From Gammaproteobacteria bacterium (GTDB lineage Bacteria; Pseudomonadota; Gammaproteobacteria; Pseudomonadales; UBA7434): DNA of 12,064 nucleotides. The position numbers and the translations under genes were made by a program. The notes under the pieces were generated by a model. The model ran no database searches. It saw only the letters and a list, made by a program, of their open reading frames with translations, and was not told where the DNA came from. Positions 1 through 7,160 of this stretch are shown here, piece by piece. Every line of letters begins with the position of its first letter. Within the stretch, counting starts at the first letter, position 1. The stretch covers positions 1 to 12,064 of the forward strand of contig JAJRPK010000176.1 of NCBI GenBank assembly GCA_024280785.1, read 5' to 3'.

Positions 1-26
1 ACCCTTCGGGTTACGCCTTTTTTTTT
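1..26 (+). terminator. 3' part of a rho-independent terminator of an upstream plus-strand gene
   Basis: The window opens with ACCC, a TTC loop and GGGTTACGCC, followed at once by nine T residues (18-26). The visible 3' arm is GC-rich and directly abuts the T run. A matching 5' arm would read GGCGTA just left of the window, so only the inner part of the hairpin can be seen. This arrangement would end a gene reading rightward toward dbpA and would insulate dbpA. The missing 5' arm is inferred. Confidence 0.6.
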
Positions 27-128
27 GCCTTCATGCTGCGGCCTTTTTAACTTCATGTGTTGAAATGTTCAGGCCAACTAACGGCAAGTAACGAACCGTT
101 ATACGCTCGCTCTTACCAAAAAGATCAC

Positions 129-132
129 AGGA
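129..132 (+). promoter_or_regulatory. Ribosome binding site deciding the TTG start of dbpA
   Basis: AGGA lies 7 nt before a TTG codon at 140 and is the only good Shine-Dalgarno match near the protein's N-terminus. The protein that follows begins with the short helix normally found before the Q motif of DbpA, which supports TTG as the true start. No convincing -35/-10 pair was found in 27-128. That stretch does hold a 5-bp inverted repeat, AACGG at 80-84 and CCGTT at 96-100, of unknown meaning. Confidence 0.5.
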
Positions 133-139
133 TAATTCC

Positions 140-1540
140 TTGAACTACAACGATTTTTCTTCTCTAGCACTCCATGCCGACCTGCTAAAGAACCTTTCTA
201 CACTCGGCTACAATGAAATGACGCCGATTCAAGCACAGAGCCTGCCACCCATTCTCACCGGCAGAGATGTCATTGCTCAAGGGCAAACAGGATCGGGAAA
301 AACAGCTGCTTTTGGCTTAGGCCTACTCAATTCGTTAGAGGTAAAACGTTTTTACGTACAATCATTGGTGCTATGCCCAACCCGAGAGCTAGCCGACCAA
401 GTCGCTAAAGAGCTGCGCCGGCTAGCACGAGCCATCCACAACATCAAAATACTGACGCTCTGCGGCGGTATGCCTTTTGGCCCCCAGATTGGTTCGCTAG
501 AACATGGTGCACATATTATTGTCGGCACACCCGGTCGAATTGAAGAACACTTGCGTAAAAATACACTCCGCTTAGACAAGCTGAGTATGCTGGTACTAGA
601 CGAAGCTGATCGCATGCTAGATATGGGTTTTCAATCCGCACTGGATGCAATCATCGACAAAATGCCCAAAGCGCGACAAACGCTATTTTTTAGTGCAACC
701 TACCCTCGCGAAATACAATCTATCGCCGAAAGAGTTATGAGCGATCCTGTAACCATCAAAGTTGAATCAACTCACGATAACAGCAGTATAGAAGAGCATT
801 TCTTTTGCTTTGAGCAAAGCCTTGACAAAGATCATCCCAGGACTACGGCTCTTCGATTGTTATTGCAACACTACCGCCCAGAGTCCGCTTTGGTTTTTTG
901 CAATACTAAAAGAGAGACACAAGAAATAGTAAATGAACTTTGTCGTCACGGCTTTAGCGCGCTAGCGTTACACGGCGACTTAGAACAAAAGTCTAGGGAT
1001 CAAATTCTTGTGCGTTTCTCTAACAAAAGCGCTTCCATATTGGTGGCAACAGACGTAGCGGCTCGTGGATTGGATATTGATTCTTTAGATGCCGTTATCA
1101 ATTATCAAATCGCTCGCGATTTAGAAGTTCATACTCACCGCATTGGGCGTACTGGGCGCGCGGGCAATAAAGGTGTGGCCTGTACACTGTACAGCGAAAA
1201 AGAAAATTATAAGCTGAGAAAACTAGAAGACTACCTCAATCTAGCCATTAGCGCCGAACCATTGCCCGAACACGAGCTACTAGAACAAGCTACGATTAAA
1301 CCCACTATGGCTACACTACAAATTGACGGTGGGAAAAAACAAAAGATTCGGCCGGGAGATATATTGGGTGCACTGACAGGAAAAGATGGAATAGAGGGCA
1401 AACAGGTCGGGAAAATACACATTTTTGATCACTGCGCTTATGTTGCTGTCCATCAGAGCTCAGTTAAAGTCGCACTAAACAAACTTAGCTACGGGAAATT
1501 AAAGGGTCGCTCATTTCGAGCCAGACATATTAGAGGCTAA
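140..1540 (+). CDS. dbpA: ATP-dependent RNA helicase DbpA (DEAD-box)
   Basis: DEAD-box RNA helicase of 466 residues; the E. coli protein has about 457. In order: Q motif (F6, Q31), Walker A GQTGSGKT (48-55), PTRELA (80-85), GG (109-110), TPGR (130-133), DEAD (154-157), SAT (185-187), motif IV around VFCNT (252-256), ATDVAARGLD (303-312) and HRIGRTGR (333-340). Residues from about 391 to 466 form the DbpA-type RNA-binding domain, with RPGDILGALTG and GKQVGKIHIFD. In the family this domain recognises hairpin 92 of 23S rRNA and directs the helicase to late 50S assembly in the cytoplasm. The C-terminal domain is what separates DbpA from RhlE, RhlB or SrmB. The start is TTG. It is the only plus-strand gene here and converges on lipB with 12 bp between stop codons, so the two transcripts must overlap unless termination lies within the genes. 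Confidence 0.95.
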   Translation: MNYNDFSSLALHADLLKNLSTLGYNEMTPIQAQSLPPILTGRDVIAQGQTGSGKTAAFGLGLLNSLEVKRFYVQSLVLCPTRELADQVAKELRRLARAIHNIKILTLCGGMPFGPQIGSLEHGAHIIVGTPGRIEEHLRKNTLRLDKLSMLVLDEADRMLDMGFQSALDAIIDKMPKARQTLFFSATYPREIQSIAERVMSDPVTIKVESTHDNSSIEEHFFCFEQSLDKDHPRTTALRLLLQHYRPESALVFCNTKRETQEIVNELCRHGFSALALHGDLEQKSRDQILVRFSNKSASILVATDVAARGLDIDSLDAVINYQIARDLEVHTHRIGRTGRAGNKGVACTLYSEKENYKLRKLEDYLNLAISAEPLPEHELLEQATIKPTMATLQIDGGKKQKIRPGDILGALTGKDGIEGKQVGKIHIFDHCAYVAVHQSSVKVALNKLSYGKLKGRSFRARHIRG

Positions 1541-1552
1541 AATATCGATTGC

Positions 1553-2251
1553 CTACTCACCCCATAACGTATTAGTTTGTGTAATTTCTCTATAATTTAG
1601 AATTTTCACGAGCTCAGTAACCAATACTCCAATAAACTTGTTTTTTTCTGGAATAATATTCACCCATTCACTTAACTGAGTTACCTCCAAATCAGTAAAT
1701 CCACAGGGATTTATGCGTTTAAAAGGCGAAGCATCAAAGTCAAAATTAAAACACAGGCCATGATAGGTACAGCTGCGGCTAACACGTAAACCCAAAGCGG
1801 CAATCTTGCGATTATCAACATAAATACCGGGGGCCTTTCGGTCTCCATGAGAAGTAATTCCGTATCGATCTAGCACCTGAATGACCACACGCTCTAAGCT
1901 TTCGACTAGCGATCTAACGCTAATGCCTAAACGCGATAGGTCCGCCATCAAATAACACATAATTTGACCCGGCCCGTGATAGGTTACCTGCCCTCCCCTA
2001 TCAACTTTAAGTAAAGGAATATCCCCCGCATCAAGCACATGAGATTTATCCGCAGCCTGCCCTAGCGTGAACACGGGAGGATGCTCCATAAACCACAATT
2101 CATCGGGAGTTTGTTTATCGCGCTTGCGAGTAAAATCTTTCATCGCAACCCATGCTTGGTGATAGTCTACCAACGGGGGAATGCCGTCATTTGAATTAAG
2201 GCCAATAAAATTTCGGACTATCAATTGGCCCTCTTCTGCTGAACAACTCAT
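1553..2251 (-). CDS. lipB: Octanoyl-[acyl-carrier-protein]:protein N-octanoyltransferase LipB
   Basis: LipB moves octanoate from acyl carrier protein to the lipoyl-domain lysine of enzymes such as pyruvate dehydrogenase, the first step of lipoate assembly. The 232 residues contain the signature RGGQVTYHGPGQ (85-96), the conserved lysine of NRKIAALGLR (K149) and the acyl-thioester cysteine of RINPCG (C183). E. coli LipB has 213 residues; the extra length is mostly at the two termini. The ATG is preceded by a GAGTGAG-type Shine-Dalgarno about 8 nt away, and the gene lies 14 bp after ybeD, so it is probably in one transcript with it. In Pseudomonas lipA (lipoyl synthase) comes next; here the convergent dbpA occupies that place, so the sulfur-insertion enzyme must be encoded elsewhere. 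Confidence 0.96.
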   Translation of the reverse strand: MSCSAEEGQLIVRNFIGLNSNDGIPPLVDYHQAWVAMKDFTRKRDKQTPDELWFMEHPPVFTLGQAADKSHVLDAGDIPLLKVDRGGQVTYHGPGQIMCYLMADLSRLGISVRSLVESLERVVIQVLDRYGITSHGDRKAPGIYVDNRKIAALGLRVSRSCTYHGLCFNFDFDASPFKRINPCGFTDLEVTQLSEWVNIIPEKNKFIGVLVTELVKILNYREITQTNTLWGE

Positions 2252-2265
2252 GCGATGCTCACTCG

Positions 2266-2562
2266 CTAAATAACCATCTTAACTCGACCCGTGGCCTTTA
2301 AATCGGCAAATAGCGCTTCTAACTGAGGTTTACCCGTTGCTGTGATTATTAATGTCACCGAGCGCCACCGACCTTTACTGCTGTCACGAGAACTTATTTT
2401 GGACAAATCCAAATCGACGGCGTGACGACGAACAACATCGCTAACAAGCTCAACAAAGTCACTCGTTGCTTTACCCATGACCTTTATCGGGTAATCGCAA
2501 GGAAATTCGATGACGGGAGGCGCTTCCCCGTTGGCTAATTTTTTATTAGAAATAAATTCCAT
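2266..2562 (-). CDS. ybeD: YbeD/DUF493 family protein
   Basis: Small protein of 98 residues matching the YbeD (DUF493) family; E. coli YbeD has 87. Family marks include FPCDYPIKVMG (20-30), VVRRHA (43-48), SSKGRWRSVTLIITA (61-75) and the C-terminal VKMVI. The fold known for the family is a small ferredoxin-like ACT-type domain. The molecular role is unsettled, but it nearly always sits beside lipB, which suggests a regulatory or lipoate-linked role (inference). It starts 13 bp after dacA, and its AAGG ribosome site overlaps the dacA stop (TAAGG), a sign of coupled translation. The extra N-terminal residues look unstructured. Confidence 0.9.
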   Translation of the reverse strand: MEFISNKKLANGEAPPVIEFPCDYPIKVMGKATSDFVELVSDVVRRHAVDLDLSKISSRDSSKGRWRSVTLIITATGKPQLEALFADLKATGRVKMVI

Positions 2563-2575
2563 TGCATTGTAAACC

Positions 2576-3769
2576 TTATTCCAAACCTAAAATACCGTGA
2601 ACAAATAGTACGATATGGTCCCATAATCTGGCGAAAATCCCTGCGGGCTCGACCGACCGACCAGCCAACAATTGTCTTTGTTCTAATAATTCGCCGTGCA
2701 GCGAGACTTTGAGCGTCCCGTAAGGTTTGCCCTCTGTAACCGGCGCCACAATGTTGCTATCGACCTCGATAATCGCTTTTAGATCCTTGCGTAGATCTCG
2801 TGGAATCGTTAGTGTTAATGACTCCGCCAATACTAACGGAAAAGATTTTTCTGCACCCGCCCAGAGTCTGGGTGTTATCAACTCTTCGCCTTCTGAATAA
2901 AGTGAAAATGTTTTGAAATACCTAAACCCATACGAGAGAAGTTTCTGCGATTCCTGCTCACGCCCCCGACTACTGTTCGCACCCATGACCACCGAGACCA
3001 GGCGCATGCCATCTCGCTTTGCAGAAGCGACTAAACAGAATTTTGCCTCTTCAGTATGGCCCGTCTTGACGCCGTCTACGTCAGGATCCCTCCACAGTAA
3101 CCCGTTTCGATTCGGCTGGGTGATTCCGTTGTAAGTAAATTCTTTTTCTGAATACAATACATAGTGGGAGGGAAAATCTCTTATGAGCGCTATTGCCAAA
3201 GTCGATAAATCTCTAGCCGTCGTTAGGTGTCCTGCTGCTGGCCACCCTGTAGCATTTTCAAAGTGTGTTTGAGTCATTCCCAACAGGTAAGCTTGCTGAT
3301 TCATTATCTCGGCAAAAGCAGATTCATCACCCGCTATATACTCTGCAAGCGCAACACTGGCGTCGTTACCCGATTGAATAATCACCCCTTTTAGTAAATC
3401 CTTTACTTTGACTGTAGTCCCTTCCCGGATGAACATCTTTGACCCGCCCATACGCCAAGCTTTGACGCTAATAGGAACCTCATCATCTGGCTGGATATTC
3501 CCCTTAACCAGTTCGGTTGAAACAATATAACTCGTCATCATTTTGGTCAAACTAGCGGGAGGAAGCTGCTCAAACGAGTTATGCTCTACAATAATTTTTC
3601 CACTGTCTACATCGATTAACAAGTAGCCGCTGGCCGCAAGCTGCGGTGGCGAAGGCATTAATGTTGCCGTATTCGCTACCACTGACATGCAAGTACAGGA
3701 TATGATTAACGTTAGAACGCGAAACAATAACTGAATGGAGGCTTGAGCTTTCATATTAAACAATAACAT
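2576..3769 (-). CDS. dacA: D-alanyl-D-alanine carboxypeptidase (PBP5/6 family)
   Basis: Low-molecular-weight penicillin-binding protein of 397 residues (E. coli PBP5 has 403). It removes the terminal D-alanine from peptidoglycan pentapeptides in the periplasm and so limits cross-linking. Residues 1 to about 33 are a signal peptide. The three active-site motifs are SLTK (S73, K76), SGN (133-135) and KTG (235-237). After the transpeptidase-like domain comes the beta-rich PBP5 C-terminal domain (about 290-372). It ends in a hydrophobic, probably amphipathic helix (376-397) that should anchor the protein on the inner membrane. The chosen ATG has a weak GATGAGA site upstream; a second ATG five codons in has none. 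Pseudomonas calls this gene dacC. It follows rlpA after a 176-bp spacer and is close to ybeD. Confidence 0.94.
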   Translation of the reverse strand: MLLFNMKAQASIQLLFRVLTLIISCTCMSVVANTATLMPSPPQLAASGYLLIDVDSGKIIVEHNSFEQLPPASLTKMMTSYIVSTELVKGNIQPDDEVPISVKAWRMGGSKMFIREGTTVKVKDLLKGVIIQSGNDASVALAEYIAGDESAFAEIMNQQAYLLGMTQTHFENATGWPAAGHLTTARDLSTLAIALIRDFPSHYVLYSEKEFTYNGITQPNRNGLLWRDPDVDGVKTGHTEEAKFCLVASAKRDGMRLVSVVMGANSSRGREQESQKLLSYGFRYFKTFSLYSEGEELITPRLWAGAEKSFPLVLAESLTLTIPRDLRKDLKAIIEVDSNIVAPVTEGKPYGTLKVSLHGELLEQRQLLAGRSVEPAGIFARLWDHIVLFVHGILGLE

Positions 3770-3803
3770 TTTATCTCATCTAATAACGGTTACGGTCGAT
3801 GCT

Positions 3804-3842
3804 AGAACTACTATGCAGAACTATTGTGCAGAACTACTATAC
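3804..3842. repeat. Three tandem copies of a 13-bp repeat upstream of dacA
   Basis: Units at 3804-3816, 3817-3829 and 3830-3842 follow the pattern AGAACTAYTRTRC with two or three differences between copies and no spacer. They sit 35-73 bp upstream of the dacA start, in the 176-bp rlpA-dacA spacer. They could be replication-slippage products or part of a dacA control region. The rest of that spacer (3843-3945) shows no clear terminator or promoter. Confidence 0.75.
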
Positions 3843-3945
3843 AGCCAAATCCCTATAGAACACGGCGACTAACACTACAAAATTCTCAATCCGGGATTTC
3901 TCTAGCAATCAAATTCTGATCCCATAGCTTTAATATATACATCTG

Positions 3946-4875
3946 CTACTCCCATATGGAATGCATGGTACCAAAAGATTGAAGTGATGCCCGTTGTTTT
4001 ATTTTTTCAAGCTCTGCTCGTGTAGATAATGGACCAATTCGAACTCGATACACCGTATTTTCATGGTCCGAAGGGTGAATAACCACATTGTATGCAGTAG
4101 GTGTATGGCGCATGGAATCAAGTAACCTATTTTGCGTCGCTTGAGCCGAACTTAAACTCTGGTAGGCAACCACTTGTAAATACAAGCGCTTACCGTTCAC
4201 TAAGATTTTCTTCCCCGTAGGAGCTATCTTGGCAACCTTTTGAGCTGATATTTTTTTAGTGTCAGGCGTACCATTACTATCCAATGGTTTGATAACGTCA
4301 TGATTTTTCTTGCTGCTTTTGCTCCACTGCTTCGGATTAATTACGGTAATTTCTACTCTGGCAGTACCCTTTTTCAACATTCCCAATTTTGACGCCGCAG
4401 CGTATGACAAGTCAATAATCCGACCACCATGAAAAGGCCCTCTATCGTTTACTCGAACAATGATCGATTTATTAGTCTCTAAATTTTTCACCGTCACGTA
4501 TGTTGGCAAGGGTAATTGCTTGTGCGCAGCCGTCATGGCATACATATCATAACGCTCGCCATTGGATGTCAAGCGACCGTGAAACTTTTTACCATACCAA
4601 GAAGCTTCACCCCGTTGCTTAAAGCCTTTGGCAGATTTCATAACACGGTATTTTTTTCCTAACACCCTATAAGGACTGTGATTGCCCCCTTTACTTTTCG
4701 CCTCTACACGAGGAACAGCATTTTTTATTTTCTTTGGATCAAGCGTCACATTGGGTGCACTATCGCGGACAGCAGAAGGTTTAGTTAACCCACTAAAAAA
4801 ACCGCAGGAAGACACTAAAAAAATAATACTAATAAAAACAACGACACGAACCATATATTCAACAACCACTGACAT
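3946..4875 (-). CDS. rlpA: Septal ring lytic transglycosylase RlpA family lipoprotein (DPBB + SPOR)
   Basis: Outer-membrane lipoprotein of 309 residues. The N-terminus has a hydrophobic segment ending in the lipobox VSSC (C24). The double-psi beta-barrel domain spans about 88-180, with GEASWYG (89-95), FHGRLTSNGERYD (98-110), AAHKQLPLPT (116-125) and VNDRGPF (142-148). E90, H118 and D144 are the residues expected for catalysis. A charged linker leads to a SPOR domain (about 228-306; YLQVVAY, VYRVRIGPL), which binds peptide-free glycan at the septum. In P. aeruginosa RlpA cuts such denuded strands; in E. coli the enzyme activity is absent. The first ATG has a GAG about 6 nt upstream. A second at codon 8 would still leave a workable lipoprotein signal, so the start is uncertain by 7 codons. 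It lies 54 bp after mltB. Confidence 0.93.
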   Translation of the reverse strand: MSVVVEYMVRVVVFISIIFLVSSCGFFSGLTKPSAVRDSAPNVTLDPKKIKNAVPRVEAKSKGGNHSPYRVLGKKYRVMKSAKGFKQRGEASWYGKKFHGRLTSNGERYDMYAMTAAHKQLPLPTYVTVKNLETNKSIIVRVNDRGPFHGGRIIDLSYAAASKLGMLKKGTARVEITVINPKQWSKSSKKNHDVIKPLDSNGTPDTKKISAQKVAKIAPTGKKILVNGKRLYLQVVAYQSLSSAQATQNRLLDSMRHTPTAYNVVIHPSDHENTVYRVRIGPLSTRAELEKIKQRASLQSFGTMHSIWE

Positions 4876-4929
4876 AAGCTCTGCAGAAAAAATTCACACA
4901 GCCTTGAATTACTTAACGAAAGACCGAAT

Positions 4930-5928
4930 TCATACTTTAATCTGATATTTTTTAGCAATCGCTTGGCTTAAATGATAAACGGCCATTGCGTACTTTGACC
5001 GGGGATTATAGCGACTGATTACGTAAAAATTCTTATAACCCAACCAAAATTCATCACCGTCATCATCGTTAAAACGAATAACCCGAGCTTTGGTGGCAGC
5101 GTCGACTTTATCCTGAGCGTGATACCCCGCCACATCCAATTCCGCAATTGTTCTATTTGGCTTTAGCCCTTTACCCATAACCGAGTCATCAAAGCCTATA
5201 CTGACAGAAGCTCGGCTAGCAATAGCCTGTCCCGACTGCCATCCGTGCCTCACAAAATAGTTTGCGATACTATAGATTGCGTCGATTGGGTCAAACAAGT
5301 CTATCATTCCGTCACCATTTCCATCGACGGCAAGGCTGCGATAATTACTCGGCATAAATTGACTCATCCCCATTGCCCCCGCATACGAACCCTTTTGTTG
5401 TTCTGCCTGCCACGCGTGTTCACGGCATAACAAAATATACTCTTTTAGTTCACTCGTGAAATATTTTGATCTTCGGGGGTGCTCAAAAGCCAGGGTTGCC
5501 AAGGCATCAAGTACATTAGCATTACCCGTATAGTTTCCATAGTTAGTTTCTACACCCAATATTGCAGTAATAATTTCGCGAGGTACACCGTACTTTTCTT
5601 CGACCCGGTCAAATGTAAGACGATGTTTGTCTAAAAAAATAACTCCCTGATTAACCCTATGTTGTTTAACAAAGCTGGCACGGTATTGCTTCCATGTTTT
5701 CGTTTTTTCTGCCGCATTTGCCATACTGTCTAAAATTCGCTGTTCAGTATTGGCTTTCGCCAAGATAGACTTAATCTCATCGACAGTAAAATTATGTTTT
5801 GTAACTAGCTGGTTTATCATCTCGACAGCTTTTGGGTGTTCACTATAGTCAGCGAAAACAGGCATTACAACGACAGTTAACAGTAGTTGAGCCCGTAAAA
5901 GAATACGAACCAGTTTAATTTTTTTCAT
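4930..5928 (-). CDS. mltB: Lytic murein transglycosylase B (MltB/SltB, GH103)
   Basis: Cleaves the MurNAc-GlcNAc bond with formation of a 1,6-anhydro end, remodelling the wall in the periplasm. Length 332. The catalytic glutamate is E127 in LGVETNYG. Further family marks are ALATLAFEHPRRS (142-154), GAMGMSQFMPSNY (184-196) and an EF-hand-like loop DGNGDGMIDLFDP (202-214), the calcium site known in E. coli MltB. Residues 1-26 form a cleavable signal peptide (VFA/DYS). There is no lipobox cysteine, so this is predicted to be a soluble SltB-type enzyme and not the E. coli lipoprotein. A strong AGAGG site (5935-5939) precedes the ATG. It lies 92 bp after rodA. Confidence 0.94.
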   Translation of the reverse strand: MKKIKLVRILLRAQLLLTVVVMPVFADYSEHPKAVEMINQLVTKHNFTVDEIKSILAKANTEQRILDSMANAAEKTKTWKQYRASFVKQHRVNQGVIFLDKHRLTFDRVEEKYGVPREIITAILGVETNYGNYTGNANVLDALATLAFEHPRRSKYFTSELKEYILLCREHAWQAEQQKGSYAGAMGMSQFMPSNYRSLAVDGNGDGMIDLFDPIDAIYSIANYFVRHGWQSGQAIASRASVSIGFDDSVMGKGLKPNRTIAELDVAGYHAQDKVDAATKARVIRFNDDDGDEFWLGYKNFYVISRYNPRSKYAMAVYHLSQAIAKKYQIKV

Positions 5929-5970
5929 TCAAAGCCTCTTTTATTTCACTCAATTATTTGTAAACCGTTA

Positions 5971-5984
5971 TAGCGTTATCGCTA
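5971..5984. other. Small perfect hairpin in the rodA-mltB spacer
   Basis: TAGCG, TTAT, CGCTA form a 5-bp stem with a 4-nt loop, halfway between the rodA stop and the mltB start. No T run follows on either strand, so it is not a standard terminator. It might mark an mRNA processing or stability site, or be chance. Confidence 0.3.
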
Positions 5985-6020
5985 AGCACTTTTAGTCCAA
6001 CTACATTAAATTCCAACTCT

Positions 6021-7160
6021 TTATTCCCCCTCGGTGCTAATCGCCATCAACACACCAAAACTGGCCAACATGGTAACCAACGCGGTGCCACCATAACTGA
6101 CTAATGGCAAAGGTACACCAACCACAGGTAGCATGCCGGATACCATTCCCATGTTAACTAACACATAGACAAAAAAAGTTAACGTTATACTCCCCGCGGC
6201 CAAACGGCTAAAGGTATCTTTTGCCAAAGAGCTTATCTGTGCGCAGCGTAATATGATCAGCAGGTAGATTAATAATAAAAGCAGTACGCCGATCAGCCCA
6301 AACTCTTCTGCCAACACGGCAATAATAAAATCAGTGTGACTTTCCGGTAAAAAATCCAAATGCGATTGCGTGCCATTGAGCCACCCTTTTCCATCCCAGC
6401 CACCTGAACCTATCGCTGTTTTTGATTGGATAATATTCCAGCCAGCACCAAGGCGGTCACTCTCGGGGTTAAACAGTGTCGAGATACGCTGTCGCTGGTA
6501 ATCATGTAATAAAAATTGCCACACTGGCCATGCTGAAGCGAGTACTACAAACCCACCGCCCAACAAATAGCGCCACCGTATACCTGACAACCAAAGAGCA
6601 AATAAACCCGATGATCCAATCATGATAGCGGTGCCAAGATCAGGTTGCACCACAATAAGACCCGGCGGCAACAATGCAATCATTAAACCGACAGCAAGGT
6701 ATCGAGCCTTGGGAGGAAGCACTACATCGGATAGATACCAAGCAACTGTCAATGGTGCAGCCATTTTCATGATCTCGGATGGCTGAAATCGAATCAAACC
6801 AAACAGGCTCAACCATCGCTGAGCGCCTTTAGCTCCATCACCGACAAAGATCACCAGTATCAGCATAACTATACCGGCCAAATACCCTAAAGGCGCCAGC
6901 GTCCTAATAGTCTTTACCTGTATTTGTGCAACGACGAACATACTAACGAACGCGACACTAAAATAGACCATCTGACGGACTACTCGATCGAGATCTTTGT
7001 CGCTGGCACTGTATAAAACTATAAGACCGTATACCGCCAATGCCATTAATAATAACAAGAGTTGTAAGTCTATATGCCACCTACGCCATCGGCCTCGCTG
7101 AACAGAAAGTGCGGCAGGGTCTCCGGGTAAACTCCGTACAAAATCAGATTGCACTTGCAT
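6021..7160 (-). CDS. rodA: Peptidoglycan glycosyltransferase RodA (SEDS family)
   Basis: Multi-spanning inner-membrane protein of 379 residues (E. coli RodA 370) that polymerises lipid II into glycan strands for side-wall growth, with PBP2 as its transpeptidase partner. SEDS marks in order: DLQLLLLLMALAVYGLIVLYSAS (first membrane helix, 31-53), QRWLSLFGLIRFQPSEI (114-130), VQPDLGTA (171-178), YQRQRISTLFNP (221-232), WNIIQSKTAIGSGG (241-254), LPESHTDFIIAVLAEEFG (271-288) and GVPLPLVSYGGTA (348-360). D277 in HTDF is at the place of the catalytic aspartate of this family. The start overlaps the 3' end of mrdA by 17 bp, which implies translational coupling and matched amounts of the two subunits. 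Confidence 0.96.
   Translation of the reverse strand: MQVQSDFVRSLPGDPAALSVQRGRWRRWHIDLQLLLLLMALAVYGLIVLYSASDKDLDRVVRQMVYFSVAFVSMFVVAQIQVKTIRTLAPLGYLAGIVMLILVIFVGDGAKGAQRWLSLFGLIRFQPSEIMKMAAPLTVAWYLSDVVLPPKARYLAVGLMIALLPPGLIVVQPDLGTAIMIGSSGLFALWLSGIRWRYLLGGGFVVLASAWPVWQFLLHDYQRQRISTLFNPESDRLGAGWNIIQSKTAIGSGGWDGKGWLNGTQSHLDFLPESHTDFIIAVLAEEFGLIGVLLLLLIYLLIILRCAQISSLAKDTFSRLAAGSITLTFFVYVLVNMGMVSGMLPVVGVPLPLVSYGGTALVTMLASFGVLMAISTEGE

Noticed and set aside
352..615. Antisense open frames inside dbpA, mrdA and other genes
   Set aside because: They mirror well-supported genes in another frame, lack ribosome sites and show low-complexity translations rich in Ser, Arg and Cys.
3770..3945. Terminator or promoter in the rlpA-dacA spacer
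   Set aside because: The AATCCGGGATT palindrome near 3888-3898 has a 1-nt centre and no T run. No good -35/-10 pair with 16-18 bp spacing was found.
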